From assembly GCA_963794165.1 (NCBI GenBank), contig CAWCCT010000009.1, positions 558,001 to 622,000 of the forward strand: a DNA stretch of 64,000 bases, read 5' to 3'. Positions 42,888 to 50,440 of the stretch are shown piece after piece. Made by a program: the position numbers and the translations under genes. Position 1 is the stretch's first letter. Each line of letters starts with the position of its first letter. Below the pieces are notes generated by a model. The model was not told the DNA's origin. It worked only from the letters and a program-made list of their open reading frames with translations, and did not search any database. The DNA comes from PALSA-350 sp963794165 (GTDB lineage: Bacteria > Acidobacteriota > Terriglobia > Terriglobales > Acidobacteriaceae).

Positions 42888-43713
42888 CGCGGAAGCGGGC
42901 AAGGTTTACCTGGTGGGCGCCGGCCCCGGCGATCCGGAACTGCTTACCCTCAAGGCGGCGCGGCTGCTAGCCCAGGCCGGCGTGGTGTTGCACGACGATC
43001 TCGTGCCCCAAGCCATCCTGGCCTTGGCAGGGAAGCAGGCCCTGATCATCAGCGTGGGCAAGCGTTGTGGGCGCAAGAAGATTACCCAGGCTGCCATTCA
43101 TGACTTGATGATTGCATCCGCGCGGAGTGGCTTGGCTGTGATCCGGCTGAAATCCGGGGACCCCATGATTTTCGGCCGCGCCGCAGAAGAGATTGACGCC
43201 TTACGCGAGGCCGGGGTGCCCTTCGAGGTCGTGCCCGGCGTGACGGCAGCCTCATCCGCGGCGGCCTTTCTCGAGACTTCGCTCACCGACCGCAGGGTGT
43301 CTTCCAGGTTGATTGTCTTGAGCGGGCACCATGCTGCACGATCGGTGCCCGAGCCTGACCTTTGGCCCACCACCTTGCCAACCGATGCCACTCTGGCGAT
43401 CTACATGCCGGGGCAGGACCTCGCCCAGGTAACGTCCTCCCTGGTGCGCAGCGGGCTGCCCGCTGCCATGCCGTGTGTAGCGGTCACTGATGCTTCTCGT
43501 CCGGAAGCGGCCTACGTCCCAGCGCGCCTGAGCGAACTGGGGGATGCGCCAACTTCCTTCGCCCCAACCCTGCTATTAGTGGGGCACGTGTTTGAAGCTC
43601 TCCTCATTCGACCTGCGGACCAGCAACGGACCTCGGGTGCCCCACATCTCGCTCGTTTTTCGCGAGATGTGGGATACCACAGCTCTAGCCCCGCAAGCTT
43701 TGACCCCCAATAG
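42880..43713 (+). CDS. cobA: Uroporphyrinogen-III C-methyltransferase (SUMT)
   Basis: This 277-residue enzyme methylates uroporphyrinogen III twice to give precorrin-2, feeding siroheme synthesis by the gene just upstream. It has the SAM-binding motif VYLVGAGPGDPELLTLKA, VIRLKSGDPMIFGR, and the VVPGVTAASSAAAF loop. The conserved domain ends near residue 243 (LLLVGHVFEALLIR). The last 35 or so residues are translated from REP copy 6 (43635-43681) and adjacent sequence, giving a tail with SGAPHLARFSRDVGYHS. The insertion has probably replaced the original stop. The start at 42880 is supported by GGCGGGG upstream. Confidence 0.9.
   Translation: MSNAEAGKVYLVGAGPGDPELLTLKAARLLAQAGVVLHDDLVPQAILALAGKQALIISVGKRCGRKKITQAAIHDLMIASARSGLAVIRLKSGDPMIFGRAAEEIDALREAGVPFEVVPGVTAASSAAAFLETSLTDRRVSSRLIVLSGHHAARSVPEPDLWPTTLPTDATLAIYMPGQDLAQVTSSLVRSGLPAAMPCVAVTDASRPEAAYVPARLSELGDAPTSFAPTLLLVGHVFEALLIRPADQQRTSGAPHLARFSRDVGYHSSSPASFDPQ
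43635..43681 (+). repeat. REP-like palindromic element, copy 6 (left half of a pair)
   Basis: This near-consensus copy lies inside the 3' end of the cobA reading frame. It faces copy 7, about 50 bp away, in opposite orientation. The outer ends CCTCGGGTGCCCC (43631-43643) and GGGGCACCCGAGG (43770-43782) are perfectly inverted. Confidence 0.88.
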
Positions 43714-43731
43714 GAAATTACGGTCGAGATT

Positions 43732-43778
43732 CGTTGTATCCCACATCTCGCGAAAAACGGTCGAGATGTGGGGCACCC
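43732..43778 (-). repeat. REP-like palindromic element, copy 7 (right half of a pair)
   Basis: This is the inverted partner of copy 6. The loop side reads GAAAAACGGTCGAG, so one base pair at the stem-loop junction is changed, while the rest of the stem is intact. The pair sits between cobA and the polyketide synthase gene. Confidence 0.86.
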
Positions 43779-43850
43779 GAGGTAGCTTACAGATTAGGAG
43801 TTTTCCCCTCATCAAAGTGCCCCCGTGGCTGGCACGTATACTGGCCAAAC

Positions 43851-44912
43851 ATGCAAATCATCTCAACGGCCACTGCCTTTCCTCCGCACTACTTTCTGCA
43901 GGAAACGGTGGTGGAGGCGCTCAAGGGTCAATGGGAGCAGGGCCTGGAAAATGCCGCAGTCCTGGAAAGACTGCATTCCCGGACCGGCGTGGCAGGCAGA
44001 TATTTTTCTCTCCCGCTGGAGCAATACCCGCCCCTTGATACCTGGGGCAAAACCAATAACGTCTGGATCGAGACCGCGGAACGATTGGGCGCGCAAGCGA
44101 TCGAATGCGTGCTCAGCAAAGCAGGCGCGGATCGAAAGCAGATTGGCGCCCTGTATTTCGTCTCCGTGACCGGAGTCTCAAGTCCCTCGGTAGACGCCCG
44201 GCTGGTGAACCGGATGGGTCTTTCACCCCGCATCAAACGCAACCCTATCTTTGGCCTGGGATGCGTCGCCGGGGCCGCGGGTCTGGCCCGCGCCGCCGAT
44301 TACGTCCGCGCCTATCCGGATCAGATAGCGGTGCTGCTCTCCGTCGAGCTGTGTTCCCTTACCTGGCAGCGGGATGACTTCACAGTGGCCAACCTGATTG
44401 CCACCGGTCTGTTCGGAGACGGCGCGGCAGCGGTTCTGGTAGCCGGGGACGAGGCGAAACTCCCGTTGAAACACAAGGGCCCGAAGATTCTCGGGAGTGC
44501 CTGTTCTTTCTATCCGGATACACAGGATGTGATGGGCTGGAAAATCTCCGAGAAAGGGTTCCAGGTTGTGCTCTCGCCCGATGTTCCAACCGTCGTGAGG
44601 GAAAACCTGGGCCGCGATGTCGATGCCTTCCTGGCTGAGCATGGCATGACACGCGCCGAGGTCGACTCCTGGATCATGCATCCGGGCGGTCCCAAGGTGT
44701 TGGAGGCCGTAGGGGACGCATTAGGCCTGCACAACGGCGAACTGGAGCTCTCATGGGAAGCGCTGCAAAGGGTAGGTAATCTGTCCTCAGCCTCGGTGCT
44801 GGTAGTTTTGGATCAAGTGATGACCCATCGCCGTCCCCAACCGGGAGCGCGCAGCGTGCTGGCGGCCATGGGGCCGGGATTCTGCTCCGAGATGTTGCTG
44901 CTGGAGTGGTAG
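43851..44912 (+). CDS. Type III polyketide synthase (chalcone/stilbene synthase-like)
   Basis: This 353-residue thiolase-fold enzyme has the type III PKS triad: C138 (FGLGCVAGAAG), H277 (IMHPGGPK) and N310 (VGNLSSAS). Such enzymes extend acyl-CoA starters with malonyl-CoA and cyclise the chain to alkylpyrones, alkylresorcinols or similar phenolic lipids. The C-terminal GPGFCSEMLLLEW motif is typical. The ATG at 43851 lies 72 bp after a REP-like element; upstream in-frame codons run through that repeat. A flavoprotein gene starts on the very next base after the stop, so the two are one operon. The starter unit is unknown, and KAS III is a less likely alternative. Confidence 0.9.
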   Translation: MQIISTATAFPPHYFLQETVVEALKGQWEQGLENAAVLERLHSRTGVAGRYFSLPLEQYPPLDTWGKTNNVWIETAERLGAQAIECVLSKAGADRKQIGALYFVSVTGVSSPSVDARLVNRMGLSPRIKRNPIFGLGCVAGAAGLARAADYVRAYPDQIAVLLSVELCSLTWQRDDFTVANLIATGLFGDGAAAVLVAGDEAKLPLKHKGPKILGSACSFYPDTQDVMGWKISEKGFQVVLSPDVPTVVRENLGRDVDAFLAEHGMTRAEVDSWIMHPGGPKVLEAVGDALGLHNGELELSWEALQRVGNLSSASVLVVLDQVMTHRRPQPGARSVLAAMGPGFCSEMLLLEW

Positions 44913-46026
44913 ATGATCCGCTGTGATGCACTCATCGTCGGAGGTGGTCCCGCCGGCTTGGCAGCCGCGATCGCCCTGCGGCAAAAAGGTTTGGACGTTC
45001 TGGTCGCCGATGCTCTTCGTCCGCCCATAGACAAGGCCTGTGGCGAGGGCCTGATGCCGGATGCGAAAAAGCACCTGGCCGCACTCGGAATCGCGGGCTA
45101 CGATGGCGCTCCCTTCGAAGGTATCGCTTTCCTCTCCGGCCGCCACCACGCGGCAGCCCCCTTCGCGCGCGGCAGCGGCATCGGCATACGCCGCCTGCAA
45201 CTCCATCTGCTCCTGGTGGAGCGTTGCCAGGAACTGGGCGTGCGACTGGCCTGGGGCACCCGCGTCCGCTTGGCGGAAAAGCAACCCCTTACCCTGGATG
45301 GTGAACCCTGCAACCACCGCTACACCATCGGTGCGGATGGTCAATCCTCACGGGTCCGGTTGACGATGGGCTTGGGCCAAGGCAGGATCCTGAGCCGCCG
45401 ATTCGGTACCCGCCGTCACTATCGCGTGCAGCCATGGTCCCGCATGGTAGAGGTGCACTGGGGCGATCTCGGCCAAGCCTACATCACACCGGTGAGGCCG
45501 GGAAGAAATCTGCGTGGCCACCGTCGCCCGCTGTCCCGCCATTCGTATGCAAGCAGTCCTTGCCGGCCTGCCGGCTTTACGTGCGCGCCTTAAGGGCGCC
45601 ACCGAACTGAGCACGGTGCGAGGAGCGCTGACGACCACGCGCAAGCTACGCCGGGTGACCGCCGGCAACGTGGCTCTTACCGGCGATGCCTCCGGTTCCG
45701 CCGACGCCATCACCGGCGAGGGCATAGGCTTGTCATTCCGCCAGGCCCTGCTGCTGGCCGAAGCCATCGCCGTCGACAATCTTGCCATCTATGAAGCCGG
45801 TCATCCCACGATTCAGCGGATGCCGCATCTCATGTCCAGGCTCATGCTCCGCATGGATTCCTGGCCGTGGCTGCGGGATCGGGCGATGGGTTTACTTTCA
45901 GCTCAGCCGCAACTCTTCGCCCACTTGCTTGCCGTTCACCTGGGAGAGCGGTCTATGGGAGATTTCCTATTGCGGGACGCGCCCGCGCTGGGATTGCGGC
46001 TTTTGGCATCCGAACGAGGGACATGA
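44913..46026 (+). pseudogene. FAD-dependent oxidoreductase (geranylgeranyl-reductase family), frameshifted
   Basis: Two frames form one flavoprotein of about 370 residues. The first has ALIVGGGPAGLAAAIALRQ, then KACGEGLMPDAKKHL and WGDLGQAYITPV. At about 45503 the frame breaks and the second frame carries EICVATVAR and the flavin-binding GDASGSADAITGEGIGLSF, ending at 46026. Removing one G in the CCGGGAAG stretch gives the usual continuity from ITPV into EEICVA. The protein resembles geranylgeranyl reductases and FAD hydroxylases. It is the middle gene of the PKS-flavoprotein-YceI set and could hydroxylate or reduce the polyketide lipid. Motifs are intact, so a sequence error is possible. Confidence 0.82.
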
Positions 46027-46604
46027 GAAAAATACGCGGCATCCTCGCAACATTGCTGATCCTCGGTGCCCAGCTGGCGCTGGCGCAAAATCGAAGCCTG
46101 AAGGTACTACTCGACCCGGCCCAGACCGAGATCCACTGGAAATTAGGCGGCCTGCACCCCGTCCACGGTACCTTCAAGCTGAAAAGCGGCGAGTTTCTCT
46201 TCAACCCGGCAACGGGCATAGCCGAGGGAGAGATTCTGGTCGACGCAACCACCGGCGAGAGCGGCAACACGGATCGCGACAAACGAATGCATGACGAGGT
46301 GCTGGAGAGCAATCGCTATCCCGCCATCTTCTTCCATCCGACCCAAATAAAAGGCGCGTTCAAATCAGGAGAAGGCACGCAGGAATTGCAAGGGGAAGGA
46401 ACCTTTAACATCCACGGGGCAGATCATCCCCTGGAGTTGCCGCTCAAGGTGCAAATTGCCACCGGCATGGTTACGGCAACTACGCGGTTTACCGTTCCCT
46501 ACGTGGAGTGGGGGATGAAGAATCCCAGTAGATTTCTGTTCCGCGTAAGCAAGCAGGTGGAAATCGAAGTAACCGCGAAAGGCACGATTAAACAAACAGA
46601 GTAA
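46023..46604 (+). CDS. YceI family periplasmic lipocalin-like protein
   Basis: This 193-residue protein has a signal peptide (MRKIRGILATLLILGAQLAL, cleavage near LAQ) and a YceI beta-barrel, which in known members binds polyisoprenoid or fatty-acid ligands. Family features are TEIHWKLGGLHPVHGTFK and the NRYPAIFFHPTQI motif. Its ATG overlaps the flavoprotein stop (46023-46026), so it belongs to the polyketide operon. A natural inference is that it carries the lipid product or its isoprenoid precursor in the periplasm. Confidence 0.88.
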   Translation: MRKIRGILATLLILGAQLALAQNRSLKVLLDPAQTEIHWKLGGLHPVHGTFKLKSGEFLFNPATGIAEGEILVDATTGESGNTDRDKRMHDEVLESNRYPAIFFHPTQIKGAFKSGEGTQELQGEGTFNIHGADHPLELPLKVQIATGMVTATTRFTVPYVEWGMKNPSRFLFRVSKQVEIEVTAKGTIKQTE

Positions 46605-46653
46605 CGATGCGCCCAAGAGGATAGTCGCACCAGAGATCCGGGTTGTCCGCTTT

Positions 46654-46929
46654 CTACATGTAGAACGTCTTGATGGCGTCCCAGGCGTAGATGCCAATAA
46701 TGGCGGCGGTTAAAACGCTCGTGACGCCGGTAAAAACCCTCAAATACGGTTGGATCTTGTCCAACTTGCGAATGATGGCATCGTTTTCCTTGTGCTGACG
46801 ATCAGAGATGTCATCTAGAAATAGCTGGTCGTCTTCATAGCGGGTGATTGTCCCGCGATAAAGCAGGAGACTCAGCAGGCAAACCGCGAAGACGGCCCAA
46901 ACGATCCACAAAGTTGACATAATATGCAC
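46654..46929 (-). CDS. Small membrane protein
   Basis: This 91-residue protein has a hydrophobic helix at each end (about residues 5-24 and 64-83) and a charged middle (about 28-60) predicted as helical, possibly coiled coil. It may start at residue 4 (46920) instead of 46929. I recognise no family. It is convergent with the YceI gene. The balanced two-helix layout supports a real gene of unknown function. Confidence 0.55.
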   Translation of the reverse strand: MHIMSTLWIVWAVFAVCLLSLLLYRGTITRYEDDQLFLDDISDRQHKENDAIIRKLDKIQPYLRVFTGVTSVLTAAIIGIYAWDAIKTFYM

Positions 46930-47136
46930 AATTGCCTCCCGGGGGTTTCCAGGTAGTCCCCAATACCCGAGCGGGTCCGAATTGGCGGGCTCGGCTGGTA
47001 GGAGGGGCTTCCGGCCTAGAAATATAGTCCTGGGAAGGGTCGATTGCCCAGAATTATCTCGTTAACCGGGCAGGTTCCCGGCAACTCGGGACGGCTGAAA
47101 GCGCTCTCAGAGTCATAGCAACTGAGGAGCAAGAAA

Positions 47137-47568
47137 ATGAACGGCAAGATGCATTTGAGTTGGTTGGCAATCGCATCGCGGCTTGGCTTTCTGACCGCTT
47201 GCAACCCACCCGCTTCGGACCAGCACCTGCAGGAGCAGGCGGCCCAGGCTACCGAGCAGGCAAAACAGGGGTCGAAAGAGGCCCTGGCGGACGCCCGGGT
47301 GGCCGCGAAAAACGCCGAACAGGCTGTGAACGATGTCGCCGCAGGCGTCAAGCAGGGACTGGACACCAAAACCGCGCCTGCTGGCGACCGCCTCGATCTC
47401 AATTCCGCCTCGGAGGCCGATTTAGAGTCTCTGCCGGGGATTTCGCCTGGAAAAGCCAGGCAAATTATTGAGCATAGGCCGTATACCTCCTCCCATGACT
47501 TGGTGAAATCCGGGCTGCTTACGGAGCGCCAATTCGACGACATCGCCCCAAAAGTAACCGTACGCTAG
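47137..47568 (+). CDS. Helix-hairpin-helix lipoprotein-like protein (ComEA-type HhH)
   Basis: This 143-residue protein starts with a lipoprotein-like signal (SRLGFLTACNPP, lipid Cys about residue 22). An Ala/Gln/Lys-rich helical linker covers residues about 28-80, and a ComEA-type helix-hairpin-helix DNA-binding unit closes the protein (LDLNSASEADLESLPGISPGKARQIIEHRPY, quoted in parts: LNSASEADLESLPGI, then GKARQIIEHRPY). ComEA-like proteins bind DNA outside the membrane. Here there is no comEC beside it, so a competence role is only a possibility. Confidence 0.75.
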   Translation: MNGKMHLSWLAIASRLGFLTACNPPASDQHLQEQAAQATEQAKQGSKEALADARVAAKNAEQAVNDVAAGVKQGLDTKTAPAGDRLDLNSASEADLESLPGISPGKARQIIEHRPYTSSHDLVKSGLLTERQFDDIAPKVTVR

Positions 47569-47681
47569 GCTGAATCGCGGTTGCCGTAAGCGCATCTAGT
47601 AATGGGGGAGCTTGCGACTTTACTCCCCCTAGGCTTCGGGACTAAACTATTCTGAACAGGCAACACACGGAGATAACCAAG

Positions 47682-48053
47682 ATGTCAAGCGTCGCCGAAC
47701 CGGTAACCAACCTAAATCCAGTATCGATGCCCCTGACGCTCACGCCGCAGGCGGTGACGAAGGTCCATGAAATCATGGCCACCCAGGATCCTTTGCCAGC
47801 CGGACTGCGTATTGGCGTGGTGGGCGGCGGCTGCTCGGGCTTTCAGTACTCGATGTCCTTCGAGAACCAGGCCGGCATGATGGATAAGGTCTTCAAGTTC
47901 GACAATCTAAAGGTATTTGTCGACGCCACCTCGCTGATGTACCTCAATGGCTGCGTGGTCGATTATGTAGAGACCCTGGAAGCAGCAGGCTTCAAGTTTG
48001 AAAATCCGACGGTGAAGAGCACCTGCGGGTGCGGCTCCTCTTTTAACGTTTAA
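47682..48053 (+). CDS. erpA: A-type iron-sulfur carrier (ErpA/IscA/HesB)
   Basis: This is a 123-residue A-type Fe-S carrier. The three ligand cysteines are in VVGGGCSGFQYSM and the C-terminal STCGCGSSF. It receives clusters from the Isc/Suf scaffold and passes them to target proteins. A short extension of about 17 residues precedes the domain. ErpA is preferred over IscA because it is a lone gene without a suf or isc operon, though the two are hard to separate by sequence. A clear intrinsic terminator follows. Confidence 0.9.
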   Translation: MSSVAEPVTNLNPVSMPLTLTPQAVTKVHEIMATQDPLPAGLRIGVVGGGCSGFQYSMSFENQAGMMDKVFKFDNLKVFVDATSLMYLNGCVVDYVETLEAAGFKFENPTVKSTCGCGSSFNV

Positions 48054-48078
48054 CCAGCCGCTCAAGACCGCAAGAAAG

Positions 48079-48106
48079 GGCTTCGCCAATCGGCGAAGCC
48101 TTTTTT
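48079..48106 (+). terminator. Intrinsic terminator after erpA
   Basis: The stem GGCTTCGCC (48079-48087) pairs with GGCGAAGCC (48092-48100) around a four-base loop and is followed by six Ts. It lies 26 bases after the erpA stop. Confidence 0.88.
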
Positions 48107-48157
48107 GCGTTTACGTGCAATATTCTTCCTCCCATTCCGTCTTCACTCCAGAACCAG

Positions 48158-48733
48158 ATGCCGAGCTTGGACCAGGTAACCGCGGAACAGGATCAATGGA
48201 TCGCTCAGGCGATCGAGACGGACGGGTCTCGCCTGCGCAACTACATCCGCAAGCACGTGGTCGATCTGGAAGCGGCCGAAGACATCCTGCAGGAGGTTTT
48301 CGTTGAGCTGATTGAGGCCTACAGGCTGCTTAAGCCTATCGAGCAGGTAAGCGGCTGGCTGTTCCGGGTGGCGAAGAACCGGATTATCGACCGCTTTCGT
48401 GGCCGCAGGCTTGAGTCGCTCAGCCAGGACAGGTACGGCGAGGATGACGAGGTGGCGGTTTCGCTCGAAGACCTGTTGCCTTCACCGGATAGCGGCCCGG
48501 AAGCAGCCTATGCGCGGAGCGTGCTGCTGGACGAGGTGGACGAAGCGTTGCGGGAGATGCCGGAAGAGCAGCGGTCCGTCTTCATCGCGCACGAATGGGA
48601 AGGGTACAGCTTCAAGGAACTGGCGGCCGAAACCGGTGTCAGCGTCAACACGCTATTGTCGCGCAAGCGTTACGCGGTGCTGCATCTGCGCCGCAGACTA
48701 CGGTCGATTTATGAAGAGTTTCAAAAGAAATGA
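48158..48733 (+). CDS. ECF-type RNA polymerase sigma factor
   Basis: This 191-residue sigma-70-family factor is of ECF size. Region 2 is the NYIRKHVVDLEAAEDILQEVFVE segment (quoted in parts: VDLEAAEDILQEVFVELIEA) with WLFRVAKNRIIDRFR, and region 4 is LREMPEEQRSVFIAHEWEGYSFKELA (parts: MPEEQRSVFIAHEWEG, then ELAAETGVSVNTLLSRK). It directs polymerase to a stress regulon. The start is ATG 48158. The next gene overlaps its stop and encodes a small membrane protein, the likely partner, although no zinc-finger anti-sigma motif is seen there. Confidence 0.9.
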   Translation: MPSLDQVTAEQDQWIAQAIETDGSRLRNYIRKHVVDLEAAEDILQEVFVELIEAYRLLKPIEQVSGWLFRVAKNRIIDRFRGRRLESLSQDRYGEDDEVAVSLEDLLPSPDSGPEAAYARSVLLDEVDEALREMPEEQRSVFIAHEWEGYSFKELAAETGVSVNTLLSRKRYAVLHLRRRLRSIYEEFQKK

Positions 48734-48741
48734 GGCAAGGC

Positions 48742-49068
48742 ATGAGAAAGAAATGGCTATACAAAGCACCCGGAATTCTCCTGATTGTAATCGTTGCGGT
48801 AGCAATCTTTGGTTACGTGGTGCAACACTTGTGGAACTGGCTTATTCCCGCGATCGTGGGATGGCATGCGATTAACTTCTGGCAGGCGATCGGCATCCTG
48901 CTGCTCAGCAAAATCCTTTTTGGTGGCTTCCGCGGCAGAGGCGGAATGCACTGGCGGCACCGCATGGGAGAACGATGGGAAAAGATGTCTCCGGAGGAGC
49001 GGGAAAAATTCAGCCGGGGTCTACGTGGGCGCTGTGGCAAATTTCAACCCGAGGAGCAGAAAATCTAA
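48742..49068 (+). CDS. Small membrane protein coupled to the ECF sigma gene
   Basis: This 108-residue protein has two hydrophobic segments (about residues 10-30 and 38-60), a glycine/arginine-rich linker and a C-terminal acidic/basic helix (MSPEEREKFSRGL) like that of heavy-metal-resistance or CpxP-like proteins. An ATG at 48730 overlaps the sigma stop and is an alternative start. Its position suggests it helps control the sigma factor or is its direct target. This is inference; no known anti-sigma fold is visible. Confidence 0.6.
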   Translation: MRKKWLYKAPGILLIVIVAVAIFGYVVQHLWNWLIPAIVGWHAINFWQAIGILLLSKILFGGFRGRGGMHWRHRMGERWEKMSPEEREKFSRGLRGRCGKFQPEEQKI

Positions 49069-49238
49069 TGCTGGCGACTCCGTCAACCCGATTGGAACTG
49101 GAGCAGGAGAACGCCCGGCTGCAGAGGCTGGTTGCTGAACTTCTGGCAAGAAACCAGGAGTTGCGGCAGGCGTCTGGAGTCTGCATGTTATCCTCAGGCT
49201 TCCCGTTATGCGTCGACACTTGGCTCTACCCGTCATGA
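49069..49238 (+). CDS. Possible small coiled-coil protein
   Basis: A 56-codon frame starts on the first base after the preceding gene's stop. Its first 36 residues (LELEQENARLQRLVAELLARNQEL, in part ENARLQRLVAELLARN) form a strong heptad coiled coil; the end overlaps the start of the cytochrome gene by 31 bp. The heptad pattern is hard to get by chance, but the size and the overlap leave real doubt. Confidence 0.35.
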
Positions 49239-50167
49239 CTCTGATCGCCGCCGCGACATGGGCGCAGACTCCTCAGGAAAACCCGCCCCTATGGGCTTAT
49301 CCTAGCCATTTCTCGCAGGCCTCCACCGCGGGCAATACAGAGGTGGAGCATCTTCCGGGCAGCAAAGCAAGCTACACCAAGGCCGATATCCGCGATCTTT
49401 TTGTCGTTCCCGACTGGTATCCGGACATACATCCGCCCATGCCGGACATAGTCGCCCACGGAAGGAAGCCGGACGTGTATGCGTGCGGTCACTGCCACCT
49501 GCCGAACGGCCAGGGTCGTCCGGAGAATGCCAGCGTCACCGGTCTGCCGGAGGCTTACATCGTTCAGCAGATGGCGGATTTCAAGAACGGATTGCGCAAA
49601 AGCTCAGATCCGGAGATGGCTTCGGTGACCGCCATGGTGAAGCTATCCAAATCGATCAGCGATGACGAAATCAAAGCCGCCGCTGCGTACTTCTCCTCCT
49701 TCAAATTGAAGCCATGGATTCGCGTGCTCGAAGTCGAGCAGGTGCCGAAGACCAAGCCGGAAGGAGGCATGATGGTGGTGATCGATGGCGGCGGAACGGA
49801 GCCGATCGGCGACCGTGTCATCGAAGTCTCAGAAAACCTGGAGCGGACTGAACTGCGTGATCCTACCTCAGGTTTCATCGCCTACGTCCCCAAGGGAAGC
49901 CTGGAAAAGGGACGTGACCTGGTGATGACAGGTGCTAATGGAAAGACCATGTCCTGCACTATGTGTCACGGCCCGGACCTGAAAGGAACGGGAAACATCC
50001 CGTCGATTGCGGGTCGTTCGCCCAGCCAGATGGCGCGTCAGCTCATCGACTTCCAGACGGGCGCCCGAAACGGCTCGATGGCCCCCATGATGAAAGGCGT
50101 CGTCACCAAGCTAACGATCGAAGACATCGTAGCCATCACCGGATACCTAGCCTCCCGGGCACCCTGA
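49208..50167 (+). CDS. Diheme cytochrome c family protein
   Basis: This is a 319-residue secreted protein with a signal peptide (MRRHLALPVMTLIAAATWAQ) and two c-type heme sites, CGHCH in YACGHCHLPNGQG and CTMCH in MSCTMCHGPDLKG. Each is followed by the pattern of a cytochrome c553/c4-like domain (later NIPSIAGRSPSQMARQLIDF with axial Met candidates). It is likely a periplasmic electron carrier with two cytochrome domains and an inter-domain beta segment (VIDGGGTEPIGDRVIEV). The redox partner is unknown. Confidence 0.88.
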   Translation: MRRHLALPVMTLIAAATWAQTPQENPPLWAYPSHFSQASTAGNTEVEHLPGSKASYTKADIRDLFVVPDWYPDIHPPMPDIVAHGRKPDVYACGHCHLPNGQGRPENASVTGLPEAYIVQQMADFKNGLRKSSDPEMASVTAMVKLSKSISDDEIKAAAAYFSSFKLKPWIRVLEVEQVPKTKPEGGMMVVIDGGGTEPIGDRVIEVSENLERTELRDPTSGFIAYVPKGSLEKGRDLVMTGANGKTMSCTMCHGPDLKGTGNIPSIAGRSPSQMARQLIDFQTGARNGSMAPMMKGVVTKLTIEDIVAITGYLASRAP

Positions 50168-50222
50168 TTAGAAGCTTTGGTAGGCTGCCGCTCGAGAAGT
50201 CTGGGAGTCAACACTGCAATGC

Positions 50223-50397
50223 CTTGTATCAGGGCCCCGACTTTAGTCGGGCCGCAAAGGAATGAAAGAGATTGGGCTTTAGCCCCTGCCATGGCGCATC
50301 TCGCAGAAAATGCTTCGGATGACAACTCTCACAGGGGCTAAAGCCCAGATCTTTGTTGAGCCTTTACGGCCCGACTAAAGTCGGGCCCTGATACAAA
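50223..50397. repeat. Nested inverted repeat between convergent genes
   Basis: Outer arms 50224-50260 and 50361-50397 are inverted copies (TTGTATCAGGG..., ACTTTAGTCGGGCC), each also a palindrome around CGACTTTAGTCG. Inside them, GGGCTTTAGCCCCTG (50274-50288) and CAGGGGCTAAAGCCC (50331-50345) form another pair. It sits between the cytochrome and RND stops, so it may act as a two-way terminator or be a small mobile repeat. Confidence 0.8.
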
Positions 50398-50440
50398 ACC
50401 AAACTCGCATCCGAAGTTCTGTGGTTCCTTTGTCGCACCC

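Noticed and set aside
43576..43848. Minus-strand frame across REP copies 6 and 7
   Set aside because: A repeat-derived peptide antisense to cobA; no ribosome site.
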